Source: Holothuria scabra (lineage: Eukaryota > Echinodermata > Holothuroidea > Aspidochirotida > Holothuriidae). From it: 64,000 nt of DNA. The DNA lies in the NCBI GenBank assembly GCA_037179385.1, contig CM074179.1, forward strand, positions 67,351,806 through 67,415,805, given 5' to 3'. A program made the position numbers and the translations under genes. Positions within the stretch are counted from its first letter, which is position 1, and every line of letters begins with the position of its first letter. The notes under the pieces are model-generated. The model had not been told where the DNA came from, did no database searches, and was given only the letters and a program-made list of their open reading frames with translations. Below are positions 11,052-22,690 of the stretch, in pieces.

Positions 11052-12619
11052 AAAAATTTACGAATTTCATCAAAGAACTCAAAACCACCTACTACTACAT
11101 GTGCAACAGAATTCAGCCTAATCCGTACCTCCGAAATCAACTGCAGTGTGTGAATAATGTATTTATAGACAGTGGTATCGAATACTTAAAAAACGAAGGA
11201 GGCAGTGTTGGCGGTACTTGGGAAAAGCTGGACTCTTATTGGTCTCTCTTTAAAAATTTTTGTCCTCAAAATGCGAAGATGTTTCTTTTATATGGTGAGC
11301 CAGGGTACGGGAAATCTACCCTCGCCCTTCAGTATGTTTATGACTGGTGCAATCCTTGTTCCGATTCGCCACTTAAGGATATACTCATGTTAGTTTATCT
11401 TCCACTGAGACTAGTAAAAGGGTTTGCTTCAATTTGTATGGCTATTAAGAAAATTCTCTTACCCAAAGACTTTCCTTTAACTGAGCAAGAAATTTTTGAT
11501 ATTATCGTTAACTGCACCTCTGTACTTTTTGTTTTGGATGGATTCGACGAATACTCTTATTCGGGTGATGAAAACAAGGATGACGTTTCAGCAATAGTGT
11601 CAAGAAAAATGTTCCGAACCAAACACGTGCTTGTGACTACAAGGCCCCCCTTTGACCACAAGGACCTCTCTCACGAAACAAAAACTTTCAGACTTATTGG
11701 GTTTGACAATAAAGCAAGACGGGAATACATTCTCAAAGCTGTGGCGGATGGATGCACGGCGTCTGTAGACAGAATTTTACATTTACTTGAAGATAAACCT
11801 GTTCTAGCTGATATTTGTCAGGTCCCTTTATTTTTTGTAATGTTTGTTCATATGACACACATCAAAGAAATGTCACAAGTGTTAAACTCGGTCACAAGAT
11901 TTGTTTGTTATATCGTTTCTTGCTTTTACGAACACGCAAAAATCAGAAAGGGTGCTGAAAGCATTATTCAAAAAGATCAACGCGCACTCCACCGAATCGC
12001 ATTCGAAAGCCTTGAACGTAAACAGCAAATATTAATCTGGGAGCAGGAGAAATTTGCTGAACTAATTGGTGACACCTTGTACAATGAACTAGTTGAGATT
12101 GGTATCTTAGTTGAAGAGAACACTGTGAGAATTGCTGATGTCCCAGGCATTAATGCTGATAATCACGTACAAAGAAAAACAATGGTTAGATTCTTTCACA
12201 AAATTTTCTGTGAATGGTATGCAGCTCATTACGTAACAGAATATATTCAACACGCCGAGAATACGCGTACCTTCCCACAGAGATTAATGTATAGTATAGA
12301 AAGCGCCTTTGGTAGAACTAAAGACAGGATATTGAATCGACTTCTCGAAGATGTAGACCCATTGCATCTTCAATACATGTTGAGATTTGCATGTGGCCTC
12401 AGTCCTGCCACGGGTGACCGCATAGTAAGATATTTTCTTACCATCGAAGGTGGAACAGGATTTGCTCTTCTGTGCCTCCTTGAACAAATAGGGAATATTG
12501 ACGGAATCAAAGACACCATACGTCAGATGTGCTCAGAGCCAGTTATAATAAGTGGTCATGACAGCTCCTTACTTCAACGTTCTTCGATCCTAATATTAAA
12601 CATTGCTGCGGAAAATGAT
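11052..12619 (+). CDS. NLR gene, exon 3: NACHT NTPase with helical region
   Basis: One 1568-base exon encodes about residues 124-646. It follows a strong acceptor (TTTCTTTTCCTTTCTTATCAG) and ends at ATGAT|GTGAGT in phase 0. The Walker A P-loop is GEPGYGKST (11294-11320), Walker B is VLDGFDEY (11531-11554) and the sensor-1-like strand is VLVTTRPP (about 11621-11644). After the nucleotide domain come winged-helix and helical segments, with FFHKIFCEWYAAHYV near 12190-12230 matching the F-H-x-F-x-E-x-x-AA pattern typical of NLR helical domain 2. NACHT modules bind and hydrolyse nucleotide and drive oligomerisation after ligand sensing; the protein should be cytosolic. All key residues are present and the frame is uninterrupted, so it looks functional. 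The family is STAND NTPase; vertebrate NLRC/NLRP proteins are relatives, but I assign no orthologue. Confidence 0.92.
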
Positions 12620-12739
12620 GTGAGTTTTTGCTCTTGGTAACCGTTTTATTGATGCCTGAAGTGCTCCTCACCACAACTGCTTGTATGATGATCCTTCCAA
12701 AAATATTTGCCTAACGATGTAAGATTAAATGACCGCAAA

Positions 12740-13080
12740 TAAATCTGTTTCACTCTAATAGAAAAAAGTGAACTTATTCACTCTTTAATAGAGTGAAAAG
12801 TAATCCACTCCATTACTGTACGGTGTAAATTCACTCCATATAGATTGAAATTCACTCCCAAAGAGAGAAGTTCACTCTTGATGGTGCACCTGCAGTGATC
12901 ATTCTTAAAAGGAAAGTGATCAGAGTGATCATTGCAGGTACTCGTTTACGAATTAGTTGTCACTTCTCTTCGAGCGAACTTCACTCTTCGTTAAGTGATT
13001 GTCACTATTCTTGGAGTGATTCTTGTGAAGTGAATTTTCACTTTTCAATCTCAGTGTATTTCTTCAGCGTGATTATACAA
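12740..13080. repeat. foldback element built of TTCACTC/GAGTGAA words
   Basis: The left half is filled with TTCACTC and AAGTGA words and the right half with their complements. A clear inverted pair lies near the centre: CACCTGCAGTGATCATTC (about 12885) against GAGTGATCATTGCAGGTACTC (about 12925-12945). The whole 340 bases can fold on itself. It resembles small foldback MITEs. It lies 120 bases after the NACHT exon donor. Confidence 0.6.
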
Positions 13081-13093
13081 GGCCCAATATGAA

Positions 13094-13330
13094 ATCAAAA
13101 CACTCTCAGTACACTACATGCTGTGTAATATGAGCTTCGGTACACTGTATTCTACCTTGAACAATATCTGTGCGAATTGAGAATTTTCGTGGACTACTAC
13201 AAAAAATGAACTTTGGACTGAGAGGATTAGGCCTTAAAAACTATACAAATAGACATGAAATATTTCATTATCAAGATTCCAGCTAAGTTCCCACTCTGGT
13301 TTAGAAATTTTAAACTAAACAACGCTTAAA
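13094..13330 (+). repeat. inverted repeat pair E, left copy
   Basis: The segment TGCTGTGTAATATGAGCTTC (about 13119) and its flanks match, in reverse complement, 16440-16677 (ACCGAAGCTTATATTACACAGC near 16631). Similarity extends to a GAGAGG-TT-GGCC motif. The two copies lie either side of the GAA tract. Confidence 0.6.
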
Positions 13331-14096
13331 ATATGAACCACTGTGTTCTCCAGTGTGTACGTAAACCCTTCTTAAAATTCGCGAATTGTGTATGTGACAG
13401 ATATACGGCAGTGCATAATGTGCCAAATCAGTACATTTACCATATAGACGAATCCGATCAGTCTTTGTGTTTAGTGGCTGTAGGCAGCCATTAGTGGGTT
13501 CCATCAGCCTTCAATCGTCTTCATTTATTGTTTAAATGAATTTCAAACCCCCATAATGAATGAAATTGAAGAAATCAAAACACAGTTTAGTATACAACCA
13601 TCCATGATACCGGTAAGCAAGAAAATTGAAAGATTAAAAGGTGATACATCACAATTATGGCTGACTAAAATCAGACCATCACTTGCTGTCCGGATTCCTC
13701 TTTAGGGCTTTTACATTCGAGGGATCATATGAAATTTGTATCTGAATTCAACAAAATTGGGTAATATGATATAACTTAAACACTACATATGGTCCACATA
13801 AATTTATACATGAATCAAAATGTGATACAAGTTGAATTCCATACCTGGAACATACTTCCTGCTCCAGACATGGATCCAATTTGCATGATTCAGGAGTATC
13901 ATGCTTGTCTAAGCCATGTCTATATCAAAATTAAAGATTATCTGCGTTCCCCTGAAAATGCAAAAAAGTCTATGCCGGATTTCGAATGACGCCAGAGATA
14001 AAACTTTGAGTGAAACCGATTCAATACACTATCGATGATGTCACATCATTGACGGCATATCGAACACGTTCGCATTATTGACGGTGCACTGAATCA

Positions 14097-14765
14097 GGGA
14101 GTTGCTAGAGAAGGAGAAACAACACTCCTTAGTCTCTAATGTTCGTTTTCGACGGCAATCTTCCTTTTATCCGCAAAATTCTTATCTCAATGCTTCGATC
14201 AAAAATGATTAGTGACGGATTATCAAAATTCCAATGAAGAGACGCATCCCTTACACCCTACTAATATTTCGTTTCCAGCCGTCATGCAAAGTAAGGAAAT
14301 TTATGCCATCCGACGCTATCCGAGACACGACGTATCATTTTCTTTGTAGACAGCAGTAATTTTCTACAAATTTGTTAAAAAAATAGTTTCCGAATGATGA
14401 AAAAGTTATTTAAATCTGAGGGAAATATATAGACTTGAACAATGCTTCCAGCCAATGAAGAACGGGGCACAATTACAGCATATATTTTAAACGTTTGTTT
14501 CCAGTCGTTCTATAGAAATTGTTATTGTAAGTTTCGCAATTGGCGGAAAAAACCTCCACATCAAAGGATACACAGGCAATGCCTTTGTTTAAGGATTACA
14601 CCGGAAAGAATGAAAAAGATCGTCATTAAAAACCTTAGGCACAAGGAATTTAACAATAGAAACACCAGTACCTGTCAATCAAATTGTGACACCTCAAAAG
14701 ATATAATCCGTTTCAAGTGCATATTGTCAGAAAAAAAAAAATGTTCGTTGTATCTCCTTCTCTGT
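14097..14765 (+). repeat. dispersed repeat D, copy 2
   Basis: Second, longer copy of the repeat at 8401-8880, same orientation. An open frame of 112 codons inside it (from 14442) has no family resemblance and is not conserved as a frame in copy 1, so it is not called a gene. Confidence 0.6.
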
Positions 14766-15172
14766 CAACTCCCTGAATGAACCAGTTTGCCATCGAAGTT
14801 AAGACAAGGGTATTTTCTGACGTCATTCAGAATCCAACATAATATTTCACGAAAAGACAGGTCCACGTTAATTAGTGCACTACCTTTGCGTCGTGCATCG
14901 TAATCATTGCCGCAAAATGCAAAGACTACCTGAACTGACTGAAACTTCAACTTTTATTATATTGAATGGACTTATAATCAGAATTTTAAATTGTTAACAT
15001 ACTTGATATGGAACAGCAAAAATGCTTCGAAACTCATACTTTTTATACATACGCTGCATTTTGGGCTTAAATTACAGATTAGGACAGATAAGGAAAACAT
15101 TTTTCACGTCGCCGTAACATTTTTTTATTCAGAGTAGGATGGAAGCAGTAATATTAAAAGAGGAAGAAGATT

Positions 15173-16111
15173 GAAGAAGAAGAAGAAGAAGAAGAAGAAG
15201 AAGAAGAAGAAGAAGAAGAAGAAGAAGAAGAAGAAGAAGAAGAAGAAGAAGAAGAAGAAGAAGAAGAAGAAGAAGAAGAAGAAGAAGAAGAAGAAGAAGA
15301 AGAAGAAGAAGAAGAAGAAGAAGAAGAAGAAGAAGAAGAAGAAGAAGAAGAAGAAGAAGAAGAAGAAGAAGAAGAAGAAGAAGAAGAAGAAGAAGAAGAA
15401 GAAGAAGAAGAAGAAGAAGAAGAAGAAGAAGAAGAAGAAGAAGAAGAAGAAGAAGAAGAAGAAGAAGAAGAAGAAGAAGAAGAAGAAGAAGAAGAAGAAG
15501 AAGAAGAAGAAGAAGAAGAAGAAGAAGAAGAAGAAGAAGAAGAAGAAGAAGAAGAAGAAGAAGAAGAAGAAGAAGAAGAAGAAGAAGAAGAAGAAGAAGA
15601 AGAAGAAGAAGAAGAAGAAGAAGAAGAAGAAGAAGAAGAAGAAGAAGAAGAAGAAGAAGAAGAAGAAGAAGAAGAAGAAGAAGAAGAAGAAGAAGAAGAA
15701 GAAGAAGAAGAAGAAGAAGAAGAAGAAGAAGAAGAAGAAGAAGAAGAAGAAGAAGAAGAAGAAGAAGAAGAAGAAGAAGAAGAAGAAGAAGAAGAAGAAG
15801 AAGAAGAAGAAGAAGAAGAAGAAGAAGAAGAAGAAGAAGAAGAAGAAGAAGAAGAAGAAGAAGAAGAAGAAGAAGAAGAAGAAGAAGAAGAAGAAGAAGA
15901 AGAAGAAGAAGAAGAAGAAGAAGAAGAAGAAGAAGAAGAAGAAGAAGAAGAAGAAGAAGAAGAAGAAGAAGAAGAAGAAGAAGAAGAAGAAGAAGAAGAA
16001 GAAGAAGAAGAAGAAGAAGAAGAAGAAGAAGAAGAAGAAGAAGAAGAAGAAGAAGAAGAAGAAGAAGAAGAAGAAGAAGAAGAAGAAGAAGAAGAAGAAG
16101 AAGAAGAAGAA
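15173..16111 (+). repeat. (GAA)n trinucleotide tract, about 313 units
   Basis: About 939 bases of GAA repeat without a visible interruption, preceded by AGGAAGAAGATT and followed by 14 A. On the strand of the NLR gene it reads GAA. It lies inside the inferred 22.5-kb third intron. Long poly-Lys, poly-Ser, poly-Leu and poly-Phe frames that cross it are artefacts of the repeat. Its true length is uncertain because assemblers often miscount such tracts. Confidence 0.97.
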
Positions 16112-16439
16112 AAAAAAAAAAAACATCGGGCAATCTTAATTTGGTCCCTCGTGGAGCGCCACCATATAGAGTTACATTTCAAATATTTAACTAATTCAAA
16201 CCAATTCTTGAAGAACATCAAACTTAGCTATCAGACCATTTCACTAGTCTATACCCAATTGGTTGAAACCAAAAGATCCCTAACAAATTTTCTCGTATAT
16301 ACGGAAGTTAGTCACCCCCTTTTGTCTCATAAAAAGAGGCGATCTCAAATCCACCTCTACCTGCAGCAGTTCAGCAACAGTATATCTTATAATTTTGTTT
16401 TTTACTAGTGAAAACCAGAGATAAAATACAAGCCACCAA

Positions 16440-16677
16440 AATGTTTCACTATTACAGTATAAAGTTCAAAATACGATGTGGTGGTTGGAGACACTCCTGC
16501 ACATTTTTACGACGGGATTTGACTTAAAGGGCCAAACCTCTCACCCCAAACTACAATTTTGGTACGGGGGTACCGACAGTTTCAACTGGCTGAGCTCTTT
16601 GAGTGGCAGCTAATTGAAACAATACAGAGTACCGAAGCTTATATTACACAGCATTACGGAGAGTTTTGATTATATAA
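16440..16677 (-). repeat. inverted repeat pair E, right copy
   Basis: Reverse-complement partner of 13094-13330, imperfect. The two are about 3.1 kb apart. Confidence 0.55.
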
Positions 16678-17814
16678 ATTGAGTTTTCTATACTCACCTT
16701 GAAGCAATTAACTGAGATTGCCCGCACTCCCTTCTGGCTTTCACCTACTGCTTGCGCTCACCCGGCAAATTGAAAATTGCCGCGATATAATTATCGGTGT
16801 AGCAGAGTAACCTCGCCGGCCAAGTAAAACAACCGACCGTCTAGTGTCCCCGTAGTAATGCCGTAGTGATACGTCTGACCGATAGATCAACCCAATAGTA
16901 TATGGGCACCACGGCAGACATAAATTTCGAAGGAAGATGTGACATTCAATAGAAAAAGGAGAAAACCAATACTCGCAACGATGAAAAGTAAAGCGAAGAA
17001 AATGAATGTATAGTAGAGAGTGAAAATTAGGTCGCTATGACAATACGACATTCGAGGTTCATACAGACTGTTGAATAGGAAAATATTACTTTACTACCAG
17101 GTTAGAGCAACGTACAGGATGTAAAGGTCAGATGCATGAAACACTGCACTGACTTGCAACTGTGGTAACGCAAATTAAGCTACTATTTTGGACAAAACGT
17201 TAAGAGGGGGACCGGAGTTTTATGTTAGCCTACTGAATGAAATTTACGAATAATATGAAAAATTGTCTCAACTGAGTTTTGTCCAAGATTGTAGGTTGTA
17301 ACGTTGTCTCTCTGTGTGGCACGCACAATAGGTTATAATGAATTAGCCCGACGTTGGGCAGTATAATATACATGTCATGGCTCCATGCAAGGAAGTACTT
17401 CCACGGTATAAGAATGACCAAGTTGAAACATTGCATCATACATCTTTTCACCCCCTGTGGGTTGGGGGTTGTAGGGTACGCCCAAGGTATTTCTCGTCTG
17501 TCGAAAGAGGCGACTAAAGTGAAACCAAATTTGAACTTGAACCATACTGGGAAATAGTTAAACTTTTAACTTTTTACCGAGTTGACTGACGGTATACAAC
17601 ACATTCGTGTTGGTGTGTCGTTGGATCACATCTAACGAACTAACATACGTGTTTTCAACTGTAGTACAGTAAGTTCGCTGACGGTGTTGGGAATAAAAAA
17701 AAGCATCAACGCTAACCTTGAACAGCATCAAGTCTGTATATAACTTAGACTAGCCTAATTTTAGCCTAGCCTAGGCCTATTTTTTGTTTTAGGAAATGAC
17801 GAACGTTTTAATGA
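16678..17814 (+). other. intronic stretch without gene
   Basis: No gene is recognised. At about 17450-17520 is the word GTCGAAAGAGGCGACTAAA, which I remember as a common dispersed-repeat motif in invertebrate genomes; family not assigned. Confidence 0.35.
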
Positions 17815-20720
17815 CACCTTTCCCTTGGCCAAAGGAGGCCGTTTGAGGAGACGAATCGAGAATAAACCTCCAAATTAGTGTAACTGACGGTATGAGGGGA
17901 AAACCCACGTTTCAACTTGTGGCCCTTACTGTAACTGTTGGGAGAGGGCCCAATTTCAGGGGTATCCGCCCATGTGTCATCTATCAAAATGGATAGGCCT
18001 ACTACCTATAATAAGATTTTTGGAGCATTTTCATGACATTCGATTCCCCTGGGGTGGGAGGGGAATCCGTGTTCCCAAAAATTTATGCGACGCGATTGAA
18101 TGTCAGGCGTCCAAGGTTTTCCAGGGCACTGATTTGTAACCGCCTCGCTTAAAAGTTCCCATAAATTCCTTATTAAAAACGGTTTCCAAATATGGTGCAA
18201 TATGAGACTTAAGATTATGCTTTGGGGGTAGCTGGTCTCGATAAGTCTACAAATGATCACGTGGCAAACCGAGTTCATTCCACTTGTACAGGAATGCAGA
18301 TACTGTGGGCAATATCTGGCATCTGCAGTGAAGTACACTTATCAAATGTGTAGGACATGTATGGCTTATTATGCAGAACTTAGGAGTGCAAACTGCAAAC
18401 TTATCAGTGCATATCACTATGTATGGTAAATTAGCGTATAATTCAGATTTTGAATTAAAAAAAAAGAATTATATTATCATATTATCATATTTTCCTCCAA
18501 AAAAACAGAGTTATTCTGGCAAAAACAGAATGGTTGGCAGCTCTGCATACGTCACGTACGTGAAAGTCCCCTCACCCCTAGTTTGAACCTCCCGGCAATG
18601 GTCTGAAGAAGATGGCAGCGCAATTTTTTAAACTCGATATGTGCCAATATCCCAGAATCTTTTACATATTGCCATAAAATGTTTCACCCGGGGATGATGA
18701 TTTAAAGTCTCCCGTTGTTTGAAAGTTGCGGGAAGGGAACAGATCCTCGGCACACACTTGGGGTTCTCCGCGCATGTTTTTTTCTAAAACAGACAAAAGA
18801 AACTTTTGTTATGATCCTTCCTCTTGGCCACGGTGGGTCTTTTAAGAAGGTTAGTCAAAAATGGACCTTAAAATTAGTTTTACGGAACATGGGGAAAACC
18901 CGCTTCTTTAGTCCTTATTGTAACTCGTGGCAAGGGGGCAATTCTCCTCCACCTACTTGGTAAAATGGTGAGATTTCGCAGGTGTTATCTGTTTAAAAAA
19001 CTGACCAAAAATGGCTGATGTTTTATACAAAAGAGTAAAATTGAAATGTGAAAGTCGAAAAAAGACCAAATTATAAACTTGAGGGCGCTAAAACATTAAA
19101 TTTGGAATCAGCGTGCTAAAATACCTCACTGAATGATTTGTGATCACATCTGGGAGGGTCGCCAGTCTACACAAGGTCCTGAGGTTGAATTTAGGGGTGA
19201 CACTGAGATTTCCCAGAATTCACCAGAATAGCCCTATATACGTATTCCAGGGCTCTGATTCCAAATCTGGAGTCGGATTTTGATATCTTGTTTTATTACA
19301 GGGTGTTATGGTGTAAAACCCCATTTCCCCCGCGGGGTCCCTTTGAAGGGCCGTATTTTCTAATAGGGGGACTTACAAGGGAAAAAGGGCTTCATATCTA
19401 GAATCCACATTGTTGAATACCGTTAAGTTGTTATTTTCGTCCATTGTAGAGACAGTCGATACCCGCCCAGTTCCCCCCCCCCCCCCCGGGTGGAGGGACT
19501 ACATGGGGTTTGGTCTTCCCCTAAGTGAATTCTTGTTATGCGTCGTGTTCAAAAAATAGCACAACGATTTCAAATGATGCCCGCAAGTAACATGAGGAGG
19601 TTTCATAAGTTTAAAGTAATCCTCCCAAGGTCCACTGGGGTAGGGGTCAGTGATTTTTGGGCACGGCGATTTCAAAAATGATCATCCCAAGTTGATGCAA
19701 TGTACATTAGTATCGTGATAGCAAATTGAACATCATTTCCCCTGTTTGCATTCTCATGAAGGGGTCTGACGAAGACGGTAGTGCAATTTTTTAATTCTGT
19801 GTGTGTGATTTCCTCTAAGGCGAATCATTTATATCGTCCTGCGTCCACTATATTTGCAATAAACAACATCACCAACACACTTTGGCGCCCTCTCTCCACG
19901 TGCCGCGTCAGTAATAATAGTAATAATAATAATTATGATGATGATGATGATGGTGATGGTGATGGTGATGGTGATTGTGATGGTGATGGTGATGGTGATG
20001 GTGATGGTGATGGTGATGGTGATGGTGATGGTGATGGTGATGGTGATGGTAATGGTGATGGTGATGGTGATGGTGATGATGATGATACACGCTATTTATA
20101 GGATGGAAAAAAACTATATCCATAGACTTAGTTGCTTTTTTGGGTGAGGGGTTTGATAGTAAATTTGGTGTCACCCGATTGCTTAAAGCTTGCTCAATTT
20201 GGCTAAACACTAAAAATTGCGCAGCTGCTATTTATTTCGAAAGGTTGAGCCAACATAGCCGAATAATTATACAAAAATCAAAATTAATATTTTGACGTTG
20301 TATTAAAATTTTGAGCCCATACTGAAACTTGTAGGAGAGGGGCATACCCGGAAAACCCACGGAGTGCACCCGCGTACATGTCCACTATCCCATGTTAATT
20401 AACTGTTGCCTTTCTTCTAGGGTGTGGTGGGCCTTTTACGGAGGCAAGTCGGAACGGACAACAAAATTATTGTAACTGTTATTATTGTTACTTAGCATGG
20501 GTTAAGCCGTTCGTCAACTTTTGGGCCCGTGCTGTCACTCGTGAGAGAGGACCCATACCCCGCTCTCCCCCTTCTTGAGAGTATCCGGGCATGCGACATT
20601 TCTATCATCTTTGGCCAAGCGCCCTTCACCTCGGCCACCGTCCCTGGCCTTTCTAGGAGGCAAGTCGAAATGCACCACAAAATTAGTGAAAATTGTCTAC
20701 AATTCACGTGTGAGGGCGCT
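17815..20720 (+). repeat. old dispersed repeat family P, several diverged copies
   Basis: A shared block recurs at about 17817-17908, 18810-18902, 20405-20480 and 20625-20696: a CTTGGCCA-type word, then GGCCTTTTA/GGTCTTTTA and GAGG, then about 35 bases later AAATTAGTG or AAATTATTG with TAACTG. In the first two copies GGGGAAAACCC follows. GC-rich segments such as GTGGCCCTTACTGTAACT and GGGCCCGTGCTGTCACTC are also related. Copies are diverged and without clear ends, so the element type is unknown. Comparable GC-rich words continue to about 25000. Confidence 0.45.
19936..20088 (+). repeat. (GATGGT)n microsatellite
   Basis: GATGAT units followed by about 20 GATGGT hexamers with single-base variants, ending in GATGATGATGAT. 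Frames through it give Asp-Gly or poly-His peptides that are artefacts. Confidence 0.95.
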
Positions 20721-21564
20721 ATAAATATCATAATCGAAATCAGGGGTCCAGTTCACCCACAGACACTAACATACCGCCACGGAAGGGTCACGTGAAATCC
20801 CCTCCTCGCCTCTTCCTGCAAATAAAAGCTCGGTAGGCAATCAACAACTGTCATTTTCGAAATCAGCATGGTCGTATACATGACAAGCCATTCCCCCTCC
20901 CGGTGTGGCGAAGGGGTGAGGAAAACTATGTTCCCAAACATTTATTTGATTGAATTTCATCCTGATGTTCCTTGTTTTTTTTATTAGGGCAAGCCTGTCC
21001 ACACTGTCACTACGCCGAGCTCCCCACTCCATGAAACACCCGGTCCTTGTCCACAGCTAGACCAGGCTGAATCAAAACTCACCATGGAACTCCCAGTCCA
21101 AAAATGTCCCGAGATTTTTACACTTCCCTCAATGGTCATAGGGTTCCAAGCTGAGATTGTGGGCTTAGTGCCCTGAAGCGTGATCCCCCACCCCATCTTA
21201 CCCACATGCCCTCTTCCTTGAACGACATAATTTTCAACAAATGCCCTAACACTACTGGACATTTTTCCAAAAAATGAAACAAGGTCAACTTGTTCGAAAT
21301 ATTATGGTTATCAGCCCTGCCCTAGGGCAATAACATAGTAAAAGGGCAAGTCTCCAACTTCAAAAATGGCAGAGTTACAGCGTTCTAAAAGTGCCATTTG
21401 TCAAAAACTCAGCTAAATGTCAAAAGGGGGATGTGTAAAAACACTGAAATTTTCGGTTTTCGCTTTAACTTCAATAACTTGATAACGGTAAAAGATAACT
21501 GAAATTTTCATAGGATTTGGATTAAACACATTATTTTGCACTAGAATCAATCCATTATATGCTA
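20721..21564 (+). other. intronic stretch without gene
   Basis: No gene or clear element is seen. Overlapping short frames on the - strand between 20750 and 21262 lack family resemblance. Confidence 0.35.
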
Positions 21565-22690
21565 AACCATTGGCTTTTTGATTCCTTGCCGGTGTATGTG
21601 TGTGTGTGTGTATGTGTGTGTGTGTGTGTGTGACGCTTTGGCTTGTTAACAGGATTTCTCAAGAAGGGTAAGTGTGACTAACCTCATATTTGGTGTGTGG
21701 GTTGGTCATATTGAGTAGATTGATCCCTATTGTTTTTGGTGGAGATCAAAGGTCATTTGGGGTCATGAGAGGTCAAAAGGTCAAAACCTTGTAAACGCCA
21801 TATCTCGAGAACGGTACATGTGACTGTGCTCATATTTGAATTTGTGGGTTGGTCATATTGAGTACATGATCCCTATTGATTTTCGTGGAAGTCAAAGGTC
21901 ATTTGGGGTCACGAGAGGTCAATAGGTAAATTCCTTAGAAATTGCTTGTAAACACGGTATCTCAAGAAGAGTAAGTGTGACTAATCTCATATTCGGTGTG
22001 TGCATTGACCATATTGAGTAGATGATCCCTATTGTTTTTGGTAGAGGTCAAAGGTCATTTGGGGTCACAAGAGGTCAAAAGGTCAAAACTTCGTAAACAC
22101 GATATCTCAAGAACGGTACATGTAACTGTGCTCATATTTGGCGAGTGTGTTGGCCATATTGAGTAGATGATCCCTATTGTTTTTGGTGGAGGTCAAAGGT
22201 CATTTGGGGTCATGAGAGATCAAAAGGTCAAAACTTTGTAAACACGATATCACAAGAACGGTACATGTGACTGTGCTCATATTTAGTGTGTGGATTGGTC
22301 ATATTAAGTAGATGATCCCTATTGACTTTGACCCAAAGGTCAAAGTTCATTTGGAGTCGGCAAGTTCAAAGCATGACAAGCTTTCCTGCACAGTCTTTCA
22401 AGAAAGGTCACTTGTAGGTTCCTGTAACTTGTCAAGTAGATGGCACATAGTAAATACATGGTCCCAGAAGTTTTTGGTGGAGGTCAAATGTCATTTGGGT
22501 TCCCAACAAGCAAGGGGAATCTCAATGTAGGAAGATTGGATGCCTTGCATGTGTACTTTGTGGGCACATTATGGAGCCCTGTTAATTGAAAAACATTGCA
22601 AAGCAATGTCAATGTGAAAAAAGGCCCTACATTTCAGCGGCAAGAAATCACTAAGCCTTTTGTCTTTCTGTTTGTAGAACTTATTCCCTA
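21565..22690 (+). repeat. tandem repeat family R, array 1 (GT head, ~147-bp units)
   Basis: A GT-rich microsatellite head (21594-21630) is followed by about five units of roughly 147 bases. Each unit runs GATATCTCAAGAA-GTA, then CATATTTGGTGTGTGG, then CATATTGAGTAGATGATCCC, then GGAGGTCAAAGGTCATTTGG and ends TTGTAAAC. A tail with GGCAAGAAATCACTAAGCC (about 22640) closes it. A near-complement of the tail (GGCTTTTTGATTCCTTGCCGG, about 21570) precedes the head, so the ends are inverted relative to each other. Confidence 0.85.

Noticed and set aside
14442..14780. 112-residue basic open frame
   Set aside because: It lies in dispersed repeat D and the frame is not kept in the other copy.
15125..16221. 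300-residue poly-Lys, poly-Ser, poly-Leu and poly-Phe open frames
   Set aside because: They only translate the GAA repeat in different frames and have no start context or flanking coding sequence.
19781..20210. Asp-Gly-rich and poly-His frames
   Set aside because: They are translations of the GATGGT microsatellite.
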